A DNA stretch of 64,000 nucleotides from Stomoxys calcitrans (GCF_963082655.1 NC_081552.1:66161083-66225082); one strand, 5' to 3'; positions 47,562 to 60,131 are shown, counted from the first letter of the stretch. The notes: a model not told the origin generated them from the letters alone. Numbers and translations are program-made.

Positions 47562-48752
47562 ACAAGTGAAAGCGTGCTAAGTTCGGCCGGGCTGAATCTT
47601 ACATACCCTCCACCATGGATCGCATTTGCCGAGTTCTTCTCCCGGCATTTCTTCTTAGGCAAAAAAGTATATAAGAAAAGATTTGCTCTGCTATTATTAT
47701 ATTATTACATGTTGGAGACCTGTGTAAAATTTCAGCCAATTCGTATAAGAATTGCTCCCATTGGGGCTCACGAAGTAAAATAGAGAGATCGATTTATATG
47801 GGAGCTGTATCGGGCTATAGACCGATTCAGATCATAATAAACACGTACGTTGATGGTCATGAGGTGATCCGTAGTACATAATTTCAGGCAAATCGGATAA
47901 TAATTGCGACCTCTAGAGGCTCAAGAAGTCAAGATCCCAGATCGGTTGATATGACAGCTATATAAGGTTATAAACCGATTTGAACCATACTTGGCACAGT
48001 TGTTGGATATCGTAACAAAACACGTCGTGCAAAATTTCATTTCAATCGGATAAGAATTGCGCACTCTAGAGGCTTAAGAAGTCAAGATCCCAGATGGTTT
48101 TATATGGCAGCTATATCAGGTTATGGACCGATGTGAACCATACTTGGCAAAGTTGTTGGATATCATAACAAAACACGTCGTGCAAAATTTCATTCCAATC
48201 GAATAAGAATTGCGCACTCTAGAGGCTCAAGAAGTCAAGACCCAAGATCGGTTTATATGGCAGCTATATCAAAACATGGACCTATATGGCCCATTTACAA
48301 TACCAACTGACCTACACTAATAAGAAGTATTTGTGCAAAATTTCAAGCGGCTAGCTTTACTCCTTCGGAAGTTAGCGTGCTTTCGACAGACAGACGGACG
48401 GACATGGCTAGATCAACATAAAATGTCGCGACGATCAAGAATACAGGGTGGCTGATGAAAGCCGCTACCAAAAAAAAATGTAATAACTTTTTTTCTATTT
48501 AATAATAATAATTTAATAATTAATTTAATTAATTAATTAATTAATTTAATTAATAATAATTTAATAATTAATTTAATAATTTAATTTAACATGAATAAAA
48601 GAAAAATGTATTCCATACACCGAAAAAAAAATGTAGCAATATTCATCATTGTAGCAATATTAATCAGCCACCCTGTATATATACTTTATGGGGTCTCAGA
48701 CGAATATATCAAGTAGTTACAAACAGAATGACGATATTAGTATACCCCCCAT
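47562..48752 (+). mobile_element. Family A HINE containing a MITE, 3' hairpin truncated
   Basis: Sister of 44212-45944 by the shared 5' variants. The 3' module is interrupted at 48442 by a MITE and the terminal hairpin stops after TATACCCCCCAT (48752). The following sequence is an internal part of family B, so the junction is a deletion or recombination joint. Confidence 0.8.
48444..48675. mobile_element. MITE with CAGGGTGGCTGAT termini
   Basis: 232 bp, 13-bp terminal inverted repeats CAGGGTGGCTGAT, TA duplicated on both sides (48442-48443 and 48676-48677). The interior is almost entirely A/T with ATTAATTAATTAA runs (48490-48590). It landed in the TATATA run of the HINE 3' module. The TA target suggests the Tc1/mariner superfamily; the exact family is not recognised. 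Confidence 0.85.
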
Positions 48753-49744
48753 ACAACACGGATGTCTACAAACCTAATATAAGTCACTGTGTCAAATTTC
48801 AGTGAAATCGGATTTTAAATGTGCCTTTTATGGGGCCAAGACTTTAAATCGAGAAGTAGGTCTATATGGCAGCTGTATCTAAATCCGGACTGATCAGGGC
48901 CAAATTGACAAAAGATGTCGAAAGGCCTAACACAACTCACTGTCTCAAATTTCAGCAAAATCGGATAATAAATGTGGCTTTTATCGGCCTTAGACCCTTA
49001 ATCGGAGGATCGGTCTATATGACAGCTATATCCAAATCTTTACCAATCTGAGCCAAATTGACGGAGGATGACGAAGGGCCAAACACAACTCACTGTCCTT
49101 AATTTCAGCAAAATCGGATAATAAATGTGGCTTTTATGGGCCTAAAACCTTAAATCGGAGGATCGGTCTATATGACAGATATATCCAAATCTGAACCGAT
49201 CTAGGCCAAATTGATGAAGGATGTCAAAGGGCCTAACACAACTCACTGTCTTAAATTCCAGCAAAATCGGATAATAAATGTGGATTTATGGGACTAAGAC
49301 CCTAAATATGAGGATCGGTTTATATGGCAGCAATATCCAAATCTGGACCGATCTGGGTCCAGACGTTCGGGAGCCTAACACAACTCACTGTCCTAAATTT
49401 TAGCAAAATCGGATTATAAATGTGGCTTTTATGGGCCTTAGACCCTAAATTGGCCTATCGGTCTATATGAGGCCATATAAAGATATAGTCCGATATAGCC
49501 CATCTTCGAACTTAACCTGCTTATGGACAAAAAACGAACCTGTGCAAAATTTCAGCTCAATATCTATATTTTTAAAGACTGTAGCGTGATTTTAACAGAC
49601 GGACGGACGGACATGTCTAGATCGTCTTAGATTTTTACGCTGATCAAGAATATATATACTTTATAGGATCGAAAATGGATATTTTGATGTGTTGCAAACG
49701 GGATGACAAAATGAATATACCCCCATCCTTCGGTTGTGGGTGTA
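48753..49744 (+). mobile_element. Family B HINE, 5'-truncated
   Basis: Starts inside the first unit at ACAACACGGATGTCTAC and runs through about four units to a mutated 3' end (GGTTGTGGGTGTA at 49744). The (ACGG) block is very short. Confidence 0.8.
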
Positions 49745-50443
49745 AAAAGGTTGAGGAATCTTTACTATTTTGACAGTAACAAAAGAATTTGGCAGTTCTC
49801 GGTTTTGGAAAATTTTAGGGTTGGCCCCCCTTCCCAATAAAATCCTGAATTTTCTTTCGACACCCGGCTCCCCCATATATTAGTCCGATTTTATCTAATA
49901 CTCCAAAGTTTTGGTCATTTGTTGGCCGAACCTAAAAAAATTTGGCTTGAAAATTTCTTTTATGCCTCTTATATATTTGGAGTTATAACGGAATTGGCTT
50001 CGATTTAGATATAGTTCCCTATTTTTATCGTCCGATTTTAACTAATAATGCAATGTTTTAGTGATTTTAAAACCAATCCTTCCAAAATCAGACACGATTT
50101 TCTCTATTGTATCTTTTGATCACTGATTAATTTTATAGAAATCGGTTCAGATATAGATATTGCTCCCATATACTTTTCACTTTTAGGGCAGACGCATTTA
50201 TCAACCGAGGTTATCCAAATTTTTGCACAACTATTTCTTTTATGACTCTTAAAATATACAAGATTTTGGTCTAAATTCTGCATACCAAATTAAGCAAACT
50301 CAAATTTCGACAAGTTAGTCTGCATACACAATGCATACAAAATGGCGGCTTGTCCTTGCTTGTTATATATGACAGACCGAAAAAGTCCTGATTTTTTGCA
50401 ATGCAACTTTTTGTAAAGTATTTTTCAATGAAATCTTTTTACA
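49745..50443 (+). mobile_element. Degenerate family F-like repeat
   Basis: GATTTAGATATAGTTCCC, TCGTCCGATTTTAAC and ATAGATATTGCTCCCATATAC are family F motifs. 49820-49870 has a GC-rich GGTTGGCCCCCCTTCC stretch. 50320-50370 has CATACACAATGCATAC and CTTGTCCTTGCTTG. No gene seen. Confidence 0.45.
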
Positions 50444-51597
50444 TCATAAGACGGGGGGTATACTAATTTCGTCATTCTGATTGTAACTACTCGAAATATT
50501 CGTCTGAGACCCCATAAAGTATATATATTCTTGATCGTCGTGAAATTTTATGTCGATCCAGCCATGTCCGTCCGTCCATCCGTCCGCCCGAAAGCACGCT
50601 AACTTCCGAAGGAGTAAAGCTAGCCGCTTGAAATTTTGCACAAATACTTCTTATTAGTGTAGGTCGGTTGGTATTGTAAATGGGCCATATCGGTCCATGT
50701 TTTGATATAGCTGCCATATAAACCGATCTTGAGTCTTGACTTCTTGAGCCTCTAGAGTGCGCAATTCTTATCCGATTTTGATGAAATTTTGCACAACGTG
50801 TTTTGCTATGATATCCAACAACTGTGCCAAGTATGGTTCAAATCGGTCTATAACCTGATATAGCTGCCATATAAACCGATCTTGGGTCTTGACTTCTTGA
50901 GCCTCTAGAGTGCGCAATTCTTATCCCATTGGAATGAAATTTTGCACGACGTGTTTTGTTACGATATCCAACAACTGTGCCAAATATGGTTCAAATCGGT
51001 CCATAACCTTATATAGCTGTCATATAAACCGATCTTGGGTCTTGACTTCTTGAGCCTCTAGAGGGCGCAATTCTTATCCAATTTGAATGAGTTTTGGCAC
51101 GTAGTATATTCTACGATATCCAAACACTGTGCCACATATGGTTCAAATCGGTCCATAACCTGATATAGCTGCCATACAAACCGATCTGGGATCTTGACTT
51201 CTTGAGCCTCTAGAGGTCGCAATTATTATCCAATTTGCCTGAAATTTTGTACGACGGATTCTCTCATGACCATTAACATTCGTGTTTATTATGGTCTGAA
51301 TTGGTCTATAGGCCGATACAGCTCCCATATAAATCGATCTCTCTATTTTACTTCTTGAGCCCACAAAGGGCGCAATTGTTATTCGAATTGGCTGAAATTT
51401 TACACAGGTCTCCAACATATAATTTAATTGTGGTCCAAACCGGACCATATCTCAATATCGCTCTAATAGCAGAGCAAATCTTTTCTTATATCCTTTTTGC
51501 CTAAGAAGAGATGCCGGGAAAAGAACTCGACAAATGCGATTCATGGTGGAGAGTATATAAGATTCGGCCCGGCCGAACTTAGCACGCTTTTACTTGT
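50444..51597 (-). mobile_element. Family A HINE, 3' end damaged
   Basis: The 3' hairpin has lost its outer stem (CATCATAAGACGGGGG). The (GTCY) tract is short and mutated (GTCCGTCCATCCGTCCGCCC). The 5' terminus is at 51597, joined directly to the 3' end of the next element. From about 50845 rightward the sequence is duplicated at +3055. Confidence 0.8.
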
Positions 51598-52435
51598 TAT
51601 ACCCTCCACCATAAGATGGGGGGTATACTAATTTCGTCATTCTGTTTGTAACTACTCGAAATATTCGTCTGAGACCCCATAAAGTATATATATTCTTGAT
51701 CGTCGTGAAATTTTATGTCGATCTAGCCATGTCCGTCCGTCTGTCCGTCCGTCCGTCCGTCCGTCTGTCTGTCTGTCGAAAGCACGCTAACTTCCGAAGG
51801 AGTAAAGCTAGCCGCTTGAAATTTTGCACAAATACTTCTTATTAGTGTAGGTCGGTTGGTATTGCAAATGGGCCATATCGGTCCATGTTTTGATATAGCT
51901 GCCATATAAACCGATCGTGGGTCTTGACTTCTTGAGCCTCTAGAGTGCGCAATTCTTATCCGATTGGAATGAAATTTTGCACGACGTGTTTTGTTATTAT
52001 ATTCAACAACTGTGTTAAGTATGGTTCAAATAGGTCCACAACCTTATATAGCTGCCATATAAACCGATCTTGGGTCTTGACTTCTAGAGCCTCTAGAGTG
52101 CGCAATTCTTATCCGATTGGGACGAAATTTTGCACGACGTGTTTTGTTATGATATCCAACAGCTGTGCCAAGTATGGTTCAAACCGGTTTATAACCTGAT
52201 ATAGCTGCCATATAAACCGATCTTGGGTCTTGACTTCTTGAGCCTCTAGAGGGCGCAATTCTTATCCAATTTGAATGAATATTGGCACGCAGTATTTTGT
52301 TATGATATCCAACAACTGTGCCAAATATGGTTCAAATCGGTTTATAACCTGATATAGCTGTCATATAAACAGATCTGGGGACTTGACTTCTTAAGCTTTT
52401 AGAGGGCGCAATTCTTATCCGAATTGGCTGAAATT
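51598..52435 (-). mobile_element. Family A HINE, 3' part, tandem-duplication copy 1
   Basis: The 3' hairpin is at 51598, with three to four units ending at GAATTGGCTGAAATT, where another A element begins. Counterpart of 54653-55490. By comparison with that copy, the missing 5' part would lie on the far side of the inserted element. Confidence 0.8.
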
Positions 52436-53210
52436 TATACCCTCCACCATAAGATGGGGGGTATACTAATTTCGTCATTCTGTTTGTAACTACTCGAAAT
52501 ATTCGTCTGAGACCCCATAAAGTATATATATTCTTGATCGTCGTGAAATTTTATGTCGATCTAGCCATGTCCGTCCGTCTGTCCGTCCGTCCGTCCGTCT
52601 GTCTGTCGAAAGCACGCTAACTTCCGAAGGAGTAATGCTAGCCGCTTGAAATTTTGCACAAATACTTCTTATTAGCGTAGGTCGGTTGGTATTGTAAATG
52701 GGCCATATCGGTCCATGTTTTGATATAGCTGCTATATAAACCGATCTTGGGTCTTGATTTCTTGAGCCTCTAGAGTGCGCAATTCTTATCCGATTGGAAT
52801 GAAATTTTGCACGACGTGTTTTGTTATGATACCCAACAACTGTGCCAAGTATGGTTTAAATCGGTCCATAACCTGATATAGCTGCCATATAAACCGATCT
52901 TGGGTCTTGACTTCTTGAGCCTCTAGAGAGCGCAATTCTTATCCGATTGGAATGAAATTTTGCACGACGTGTTTCGTTATTATATCCAATAACTGTGCCA
53001 AGTATGTTTCAAATCGGTTCATAACCTAATATAGCTGCCATATAAACCGATCTGGGGTCTTGACTTCTTGAGCCTCTAGAGTGCGCAATTCTTATCCGAT
53101 TGGAATGAAATTTTGCACGATGTGTTTTGTTACGATATCCAACAACTGTGCCAAGTATGGTTCACATCGGTCCATAACCTTATATAGCTGTCATATAAAC
53201 CGATCTTGGG
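52436..53210 (-). mobile_element. Family A HINE, broken by a family B patch
   Basis: The 3' hairpin is at 52436 and four units follow up to AACCGATCTTGGG (53210). The sequence then changes to family B, while the duplicated copy (55491 onward) continues with GTCTTGACTTCTTG. Confidence 0.8.
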
Positions 53211-53820
53211 TCAGTGAGTTGTGTTAGGCCATCCGACATCCTTCTTCAATTTGGCCTAGATCGGTTCAGATTTGGATATAGCTGCCTTATAGACCAATCC
53301 GACGATTTAGGGTCTTAGGACCATAAAAGCCACATTTATTATTCGATTTTGCTGAAATTTGGTACAGAGTTGTGTTAGGTCCTTCGACATCCTTCATCAA
53401 TTTGGCCTAGATCGGTGGGTAATGTTAGGCGCCTCAACACCCTTCTTCAATTTGGCCGAGATCGGTTCAGATTTGGATGTAGCTGCCATATAGACCAATC
53501 TCTCGATTTAATGTTTTGTGCCCATAAAAGGCGCATTTATTGTCCGATGGCGCCGAAATTTGGGACAGCGAGTTGTGTTAGGCCCATCGACATTCTTCTG
53601 CAATTTGGCTCAGTTCGGTCCAGATTTGGATATTCCTGCCATATAGACCGATCTCTCGATTCAAGGTTTTGGGGCCATAAAAGGCGCATTTGCTGTCCGA
53701 TTTCGCCGAAATTTATTATACACAATTGAACAATGACTTCTACTTATTAGTATTTGGTTCAAATCGAAATATATTTCGATATAGCTGCTATGGAGCATAA
53801 GGTATGTTTATTTTTACCAA
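53211..53820 (-). mobile_element. Family B fragment inserted at a tandem-duplication joint
   Basis: 610 bp with no difference seen from 58547-59156 (constant offset 5336). Neither B terminus is present. The left edge shares GGGTC with family A and the right edge shares CAA, so both joints carry short microhomology. A constant offset with no end structures argues against transposition. Confidence 0.85.
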
Positions 53821-54652
53821 TTCTTATCCAATTTGAATGAGTTTTGGCACGTAGTATATTCTACGATATCCAAACACTGTGCCACATATGGTTCAAATCG
53901 GTCCATAACCTGATATAGCTGCCATATAAACCGATCTTGGGTCTTGACTTCTTGAGCCTCTAGAGTGCGCAATTCTTATCCCATTGGAATGAAATTTTGC
54001 ACGACGTGTTTTGTTACGATATCCAACAACTGTGCCAAATATGGTTCAAATCGGTCCATAACCTTATATAGCTGTCATATAAACCGATCTTGGGTCTTGA
54101 CTTCTTGAGCCTCTAGAGGGCGCAATTCTTATCCAATTTGAATGAGTTTTGGCACGTAGTATATTCTACGATATCCAAACACTGTGCCACATATGGTTCA
54201 AATCGGTCCATAACCTGATATAGCTGCCATACAAACCGATCTGGGATCTTGACTTCTTGAGCCTCTAGAGGTCGCAATTATTATCCAATTTGCCTGAAAT
54301 TTTGTACGACGGATTCTCTCATGACCATTAACATTCGTGTTTATTATGGTCTGAATTGGTCTATAGGCCGATACAGCTCCCATATAAATCGATCTCTCTA
54401 TTTTACTTCTTGAGCCCACAAAGGGCGCAATTGTTATTCGAATTGGCTGAAATTTTACACAGGTCTCCAACATATAATTTAATTGTGGTCCAAACCGGAC
54501 CATATCTCAATATCGCTCTAATAGCAGAGCAAATCTTTTCTTATATCCTTTTTGCCTAAGAAGAGATGCCGGGAAAAGAACTCGACAAATGCGATTCATG
54601 GTGGAGAGTATATAAGATTCGGCCCGGCCGAACTTAGCACGCTTTTACTTGT
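53821..54652 (-). mobile_element. Family A HINE, 5' part, tandem-duplication copy 2
   Basis: Counterpart of 51071-51597 preceded by about two extra units. The unit at 53821-53900 repeats the variant GTAGTATATTCTACG that is also at 54153, so a crossover between different units formed the joint. The 5' terminus is at 54652. Confidence 0.8.
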
Positions 54653-55490
54653 TATACCCTCCACCATAAGATGGGGGGTATACTAATTTCGTCATTCTGT
54701 TTGTAACTACTCGAAATATTCGTCTGAGACCCCATAAAGTATATATATTCTTGATCGTCGTGAAATTTTATGTCGATCTAGCCATGTCCGTCCGTCTGTC
54801 CGTCCGTCCGTCCGTCCGTCTGTCTGTCTGTCGAAAGCACGCTAACTTCCGAAGGAGTAAAGCTAGCCGCTTGAAATTTTGCACAAATACTTCTTATTAG
54901 TGTAGGTCGGTTGGTATTGCAAATGGGCCATATCGGTCCATGTTTTGATATAGCTGCCATATAAACCGATCGTGGGTCTTGACTTCTTGAGCCTCTAGAG
55001 TGCGCAATTCTTATCCGATTGGAATGAAATTTTGCACGACGTGTTTTGTTATTATATTCAACAACTGTGTTAAGTATGGTTCAAATAGGTCCACAACCTT
55101 ATATAGCTGCCATATAAACCGATCTTGGGTCTTGACTTCTAGAGCCTCTAGAGTGCGCAATTCTTATCCGATTGGGACGAAATTTTGCACGACGTGTTTT
55201 GTTATGATATCCAACAGCTGTGCCAAGTATGGTTCAAACCGGTTTATAACCTGATATAGCTGCCATATAAACCGATCTTGGGTCTTGACTTCTTGAGCCT
55301 CTAGAGGGCGCAATTCTTATCCAATTTGAATGAATATTGGCACGCAGTATTTTGTTATGATATCCAACAACTGTGCCAAATATGGTTCAAATCGGTTTAT
55401 AACCTGATATAGCTGTCATATAAACAGATCTGGGGACTTGACTTCTTAAGCTTTTAGAGGGCGCAATTCTTATCCGAATTGGCTGAAATT
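54653..55490 (-). mobile_element. Family A host element, 3' part
   Basis: Matches 51598-52435 at offset 3055. It continues, after a complete A insertion, at 56942, to give a full element. Confidence 0.8.
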
Positions 55491-56941
55491 TATACCCTCC
55501 ACCATAAGATGGGGGGTATACTAATTTCGTCATTCTGTTTGTAACTACTCGAAATATTCGTCTGAGACCCCATAAAGTATATATATTCTTGATCGTCGTG
55601 AAATTTTATGTCGATCTAGCCATGTCCGTCCGTCTGTCCGTCCGTCCGTCCGTCTGTCTGTCGAAAGCACGCTAACTTCCGAAGGAGTAATGCTAGCCGC
55701 TTGAAATTTTGCACAAATACTTCTTATTAGCGTAGGTCGGTTGGTATTGTAAATGGGCCATATCGGTCCATGTTTTGATATAGCTGCTATATAAACCGAT
55801 CTTGGGTCTTGATTTCTTGAGCCTCTAGAGTGCGCAATTCTTATCCGATTGGAATGAAATTTTGCACGACGTGTTTTGTTATGATACCCAACAACTGTGC
55901 CAAGTATGGTTTAAATCGGTCCATAACCTGATATAGCTGCCATATAAACCGATCTTGGGTCTTGACTTCTTGAGTCTCTAGAGAGCGCAATTCTTATCCG
56001 ATTGGAATGAAATTTTGCACGACGTGTTTCGTTATTATATCCAATAACTGTGCCAAGTATGTTTCAAATCGGTTCATAACCTAATATAGCTGCCATATAA
56101 ACCGATCTGGGGTCTTGACTTCTTGAGCCTCTAGAGTGCGCAATTCTTATCCGATTGGAATGAAATTTTGCACGATGTGTTTTGTTACGATATCCAACAA
56201 CTGTGCCAAGTATGGTTCACATCGGTCCATAACCTTATATAGCTGTCATATAAACCGATCTTGGGTCTTGACTTCTTGAGCCTCTAGAGGGCGCAATTCT
56301 TATCCAATTTGAATGAATTTTTGCACAAAGTGTTTTGTTATGATATCCAACAACTGTATGAAGTATGGTTCAAATCGGTTCATAACCTGATATAGCTGTC
56401 ATATAAACAGATCTGGGGACTTGACTTCTTGAGCTTCTAGAGGGCGCAATTCCTATCCGATTTGGCTGAAATTTCGCAAGACGTTTTTTATTGTTACTTT
56501 CAACAACTGTGTCAAATAAAGTACAAGTCGTTCATTACCTGATATAGCTGCCATATAAACCGATATGGGATCTTGACTTCTTGAGCCTCTAGAGGTCGCA
56601 ATTTCTATCCGATTTGCCTGAAATTTTGTACGACGGATTCTTTCATGACCATCAATATACGTGTTTATTATGTTCTGAATCGGTCCATAGCCCGATACAG
56701 CTCCCATATAAATCGATCTCTTTATTTTACTTTTTGAGCTCACAAAGAGCGCAATTCTTATTCGAATTGGCTGACATTTTACACAGGTCTCCAGGTCTCG
56801 CTCTAATAGCAGAGCAAATCTTTTCTTATATCCTTTTTTTTTGCCTAAGAAGAGATGCCGGGAAAAGAACTCGACAAATGCGATCCATGGTGGAGGGTAT
56901 ATAAGATTCGGCCCGGCCGAACTTAGCACGCTTTTACTTGT
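55491..56941 (-). mobile_element. Family A HINE, complete, nested insertion
   Basis: The 3' hairpin is at 55491 and the 5' terminus at 56941 with the palindrome just inside. The first 770 bp duplicate 52436-53206. A deletion in the 5' half (CAGGTCTCCAGGTCTCGC near 56785-56802) removes the segment between two GGTCTC-like positions. Confidence 0.85.
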
Positions 56942-57431
56942 TTATTGTTACTTTCAACCACTGTGTCAAATAAATGGCAAGTCGGTTCACAACCTGATTT
57001 AGCTGCCATATAAACCGATCTGGGATCTTGACTTCTTGAGCCTCTAAAGGTAGCAATTATTATCCAATTTGCCTGAAATTTTGTACGACGGATTCTCTCA
57101 TGACCATTAACATTCGTGTTTATTATGGTCTGAATTGGTCTATAGGTCGATACAGCTCCCATATAAATCGATCTCTCTATTTTACTTCTTGAGCCCACAA
57201 AGGGCGCAATTGTTATTCGAATTGGCTGAAATTTTACACAGGTCTCCAACATATAATTTAATAGTGGTCCAAACCGGACCATATCTCAATATCGCTCTAA
57301 TAGCAGAGCAAATCTTTTCTTATATCCTTTTTGCCTAAGAAGAGATGCCGGGAAAAGAACTCGACAAATGCGATTCATGGTGGAGAGTATATAAGATTCG
57401 GCCCGGCCGAACTTAGCACGCTTTTACTTGT
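56942..57431 (-). mobile_element. Family A host element, 5' part
   Basis: Begins TATTGTTACTTTCAACC, in sense with the unit interrupted at 55490, and ends at the 5' terminus 57431. It carries the GAGAGTATATAAG variant (for GAGGGTATATAAG) also found at 51551 and 54606. Confidence 0.8.
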
Positions 57432-57504
57432 TTTTTAATAAAAACTTCTCTAAACGCCAAATTTTTTCGAGAACATAAGAGGTCTGATCAAAAACTAATC
57501 GTAA

Positions 57505-58250
57505 ATCTAGAATTTCTAATTTCGTCGTTCCGTTTGAAAAACTATGCGTCTAAGACACCATAATGTATATATTCTTGATTGTCATGACTTGTTAAGTCGA
57601 TCTAGCCATGTCCGTCCATCCGTCTGTCGGAAGCATGCTAACTTTCGAAGGAATAAAGCAATGCGCTTGAAATTGTTCACAAATGCTTCTTATCAGTATA
57701 GGTCGTTTGGGATTGTAACTGGGCCATATCGGTTCATGTTTTTATATAGCTGTCATATAAACCGATCTGGGATCTCGACTTCTTGAGCTCCTAAAGGGAT
57801 TGCCCCGATTAACCGATTTGGCTGAAATTTTGCATGTGGTGTTTTGTTAAGGTTCAAATCGGAACATAACCTGATATAGCTGCCATATGAACCGATCTGG
57901 GATCTTGACTTCTTAAGCCTCTTGAGGGTGCAATTCTTATCCGATTAGTCTGAAATTTTATACAACGGATTCTCGCATGACCTTCAACATACGTGTCCAA
58001 TATGGTCTTGATTGATCTATAGTCTTATACAGCTCCCATATAAACCTATCTCCCGATTTTACTTATTGCACCCGAACAAGGCGCAATTCTTATCTGAATG
58101 GACTGTATTATTACCCAATGATTTCTACTATGGTGTTCAACATTCAATTGATTTATGGTCTGAATCGGACTTTAACTTGATATAGCTCCAATAGCATAAC
58201 CATTCTTATCCATTATTCTTTGTTTACCCAAGAGATACCGCAGCACTACT
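57505..58250 (-). mobile_element. Old, diverged family A element
   Basis: Lacks both termini. It retains TAATTTCGTCGTTCCGTTTG, the CATGTCCGTCCATCCGTCTG module and about three units with ACCTATCTCCCGATTTTAC, the variant also seen at 7940-7955. Its divergence marks it as older than its neighbours. Confidence 0.65.
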
Positions 58251-58399
58251 GCTATAATATCAGTAAAATTAACTACTAACATTCAGCAAACAGTGTGCTA
58301 TTTTCCGCTAACTTTTACCCATGAGTACAGCGTCCATATATAGGTCCAAAAGGCCAAAATAAACAATCTGACAACAATTGTATCCTGTATCTTGCATAT

Positions 58400-59243
58400 A
58401 TTTTTTTTTGTCCATAAGCAGGTTAAGTTCGAAGATGGGCTGTATCGGACTATATCTTGATATAGCCCCCATATAGACCGATCCGCAGATTTAGGGTCTT
58501 AGGCCCAAAAAAGGCACATTTATTATCCGATTTGCTGAAACATGGGTCAGTGAGTTGTGTTAGGCCATCCGACATCCTTCTTCAATTTGGCCTAGATCGG
58601 TTCAGATTTGGATATAGCTGCCTTATAGACCAATCCGACGATTTAGGGTCTTAGGACCATAAAAGCCACATTTATTATTCGATTTTGCTGAAATTTGGTA
58701 CAGAGTTGTGTTAGGTCCTTCGACATCCTTCATCAATTTGGCCTAGATCGGTGGGTAATGTTAGGCGCCTCAACACCCTTCTTCAATTTGGCCGAGATCG
58801 GTTCAGATTTGGATGTAGCTGCCATATAGACCAATCTCTCGATTTAATGTTTTGTGCCCATAAAAGGCGCATTTATTGTCCGATGGCGCCGAAATTTGGG
58901 ACAGCGAGTTGTGTTAGGCCCATCGACATTCTTCTGCAATTTGGCTCAGTTCGGTCCAGATTTGGATATTCCTGCCATATAGACCGATCTCTCGATTCAA
59001 GGTTTTGGGGCCATAAAAGGCGCATTTGCTGTCCGATTTCGCCGAAATTTATTATACACAATTGAACAATGACTTCTACTTATTAGTATTTGGTTCAAAT
59101 CGAAATATATTTCGATATAGCTGCTATGGAGCATAAGGTATGTTTATTTTTACCAAGTTTTGACGATAGGTGGTTTACATATATACCCGAGGTGGTGGGT
59201 AACCAAAGTTCGGCCCGGCCGATCTTAACGCCTTTTTACTTGT
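58400..59243 (-). mobile_element. Family B HINE, 3'-truncated
   Basis: The 5' end is at 59243 (palindrome with one change, GGCCCGGCCGATC). Units carry GATATAGCTGCCTTATAGACC and CGACATCCTTCTTCAATTTG. It stops at TTTTTTTTTGTCCATAAGC, before the (GTCY) tract. It is the likely source of the identical patch at 53211-53820. Confidence 0.8.
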
Positions 59244-59368
59244 TATATTAATGCTTCTCTCCTTTTTCTTTTAAGCTTACCCAAATAGTGTTATAGGGTA
59301 AACATACTCAATAAATGCCAATGAAGAAACACTCTTTGTGGTTATTTACAATACATTTAATAAAATAT

Positions 59369-60131
59369 TTATTTAACATCAGCATTTTTTTTCGCCATTC
59401 CCACTACAAGACTCATAGGCAGCGGCTCTGGGACAACGTCATAACCCTGTTTAGGTTGTGGTTTCAATAGCTCGGTAAGTTCTTTCTCCAACTTTTCGAA
59501 TTTCTCTTGGTGGGCTGTGAGTTTGGTATTGATATCACGTAGAATTTTCAATTGTTCCTCATTTTTGGTGTGCTGTGCCTTTTGATGCGTCTCTTGATCT
59601 TGCAATTGTGTTTCCAACAACTCAATTTGTCCGGAGATTTCACCGAACATCGTTGGGGGCAAAACGGCAGCAGTACTGGGACTTGATTGGCAATTACTTT
59701 TCCCATCTTTAATTTTTTTAAGATTTTCCATTTGTTCTGCTTGAATTTCATCAATTTTCACTACAATTCGCTCTTGAACGTAATTGTATTTTCTTTGTGT
59801 TTTATTATAGGCATTTTCAACATTCTCACATAAATCGCTTTGCTTTTCGGAACGGATGTTCTCCAGCATGCGACTTTGGGCCTTTGAACTAGAAGTAGAA
59901 CATAGGTAATGAAAATTTCAGCTCTTTTTTCCAATGAAGCACTTACGATTTTAGCAAATCTTCCAAATCATGTTGCAAATCTTCCACTATTTCTTTCAAA
60001 ACAAAAACGTCTATTTCATGCTCTTTCCACTTAATCATGTCATCCTTAACATTGCTTTCCGCTTTGGCAATGCCGCCGAAAATCATAAGAATTACACAAA
60101 TGTGGGACCAACATCGCAATTGAGGGCTCAT
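59369..60131 (-). CDS. Predicted secreted coiled-coil protein, two exons, 234 aa
   Basis: Exon 1 is 60131-59947 and exon 2 is 59888-59369 (stop TAA at 59371-59369), split by a phase-2 intron. Joined, the frame is open for 234 codons. The start chosen is the ATG at 60131, because it directly precedes a signal-peptide-like segment (CWSHICVILMIFGGIAKA) with likely cleavage after AKA, near residue 24. The frame extends upstream without an ATG. Residues about 40-105 and 130-205 are rich in heptad-spaced leucine and charged residues (KFEKLEKELTELL), predicting coiled coil. Between them lies a low-complexity linker (NCQSSPSTAAVLPP). The mature chain has two cysteines. No catalytic or globular domain is recognised. 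Signal peptide plus coiled coil resembles the stalk of dipteran secreted C-type lectin or fibrinogen-like proteins, but the head domain is absent. Function unknown. It is the only host-like gene in the window. Confidence 0.75.
59889..59946 (-). other. Spliceosomal intron, 58 bp
   Basis: On the minus strand it opens GTAAGT at 59946-59941 and closes TTCTACTTCTAG at 59889. Removing it turns AAA-TC and T-TCA into in-frame Lys-Ser-Ser. Length is typical of short dipteran introns. Without splicing the reading frame stops at once (TCG TAA). Confidence 0.8.
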
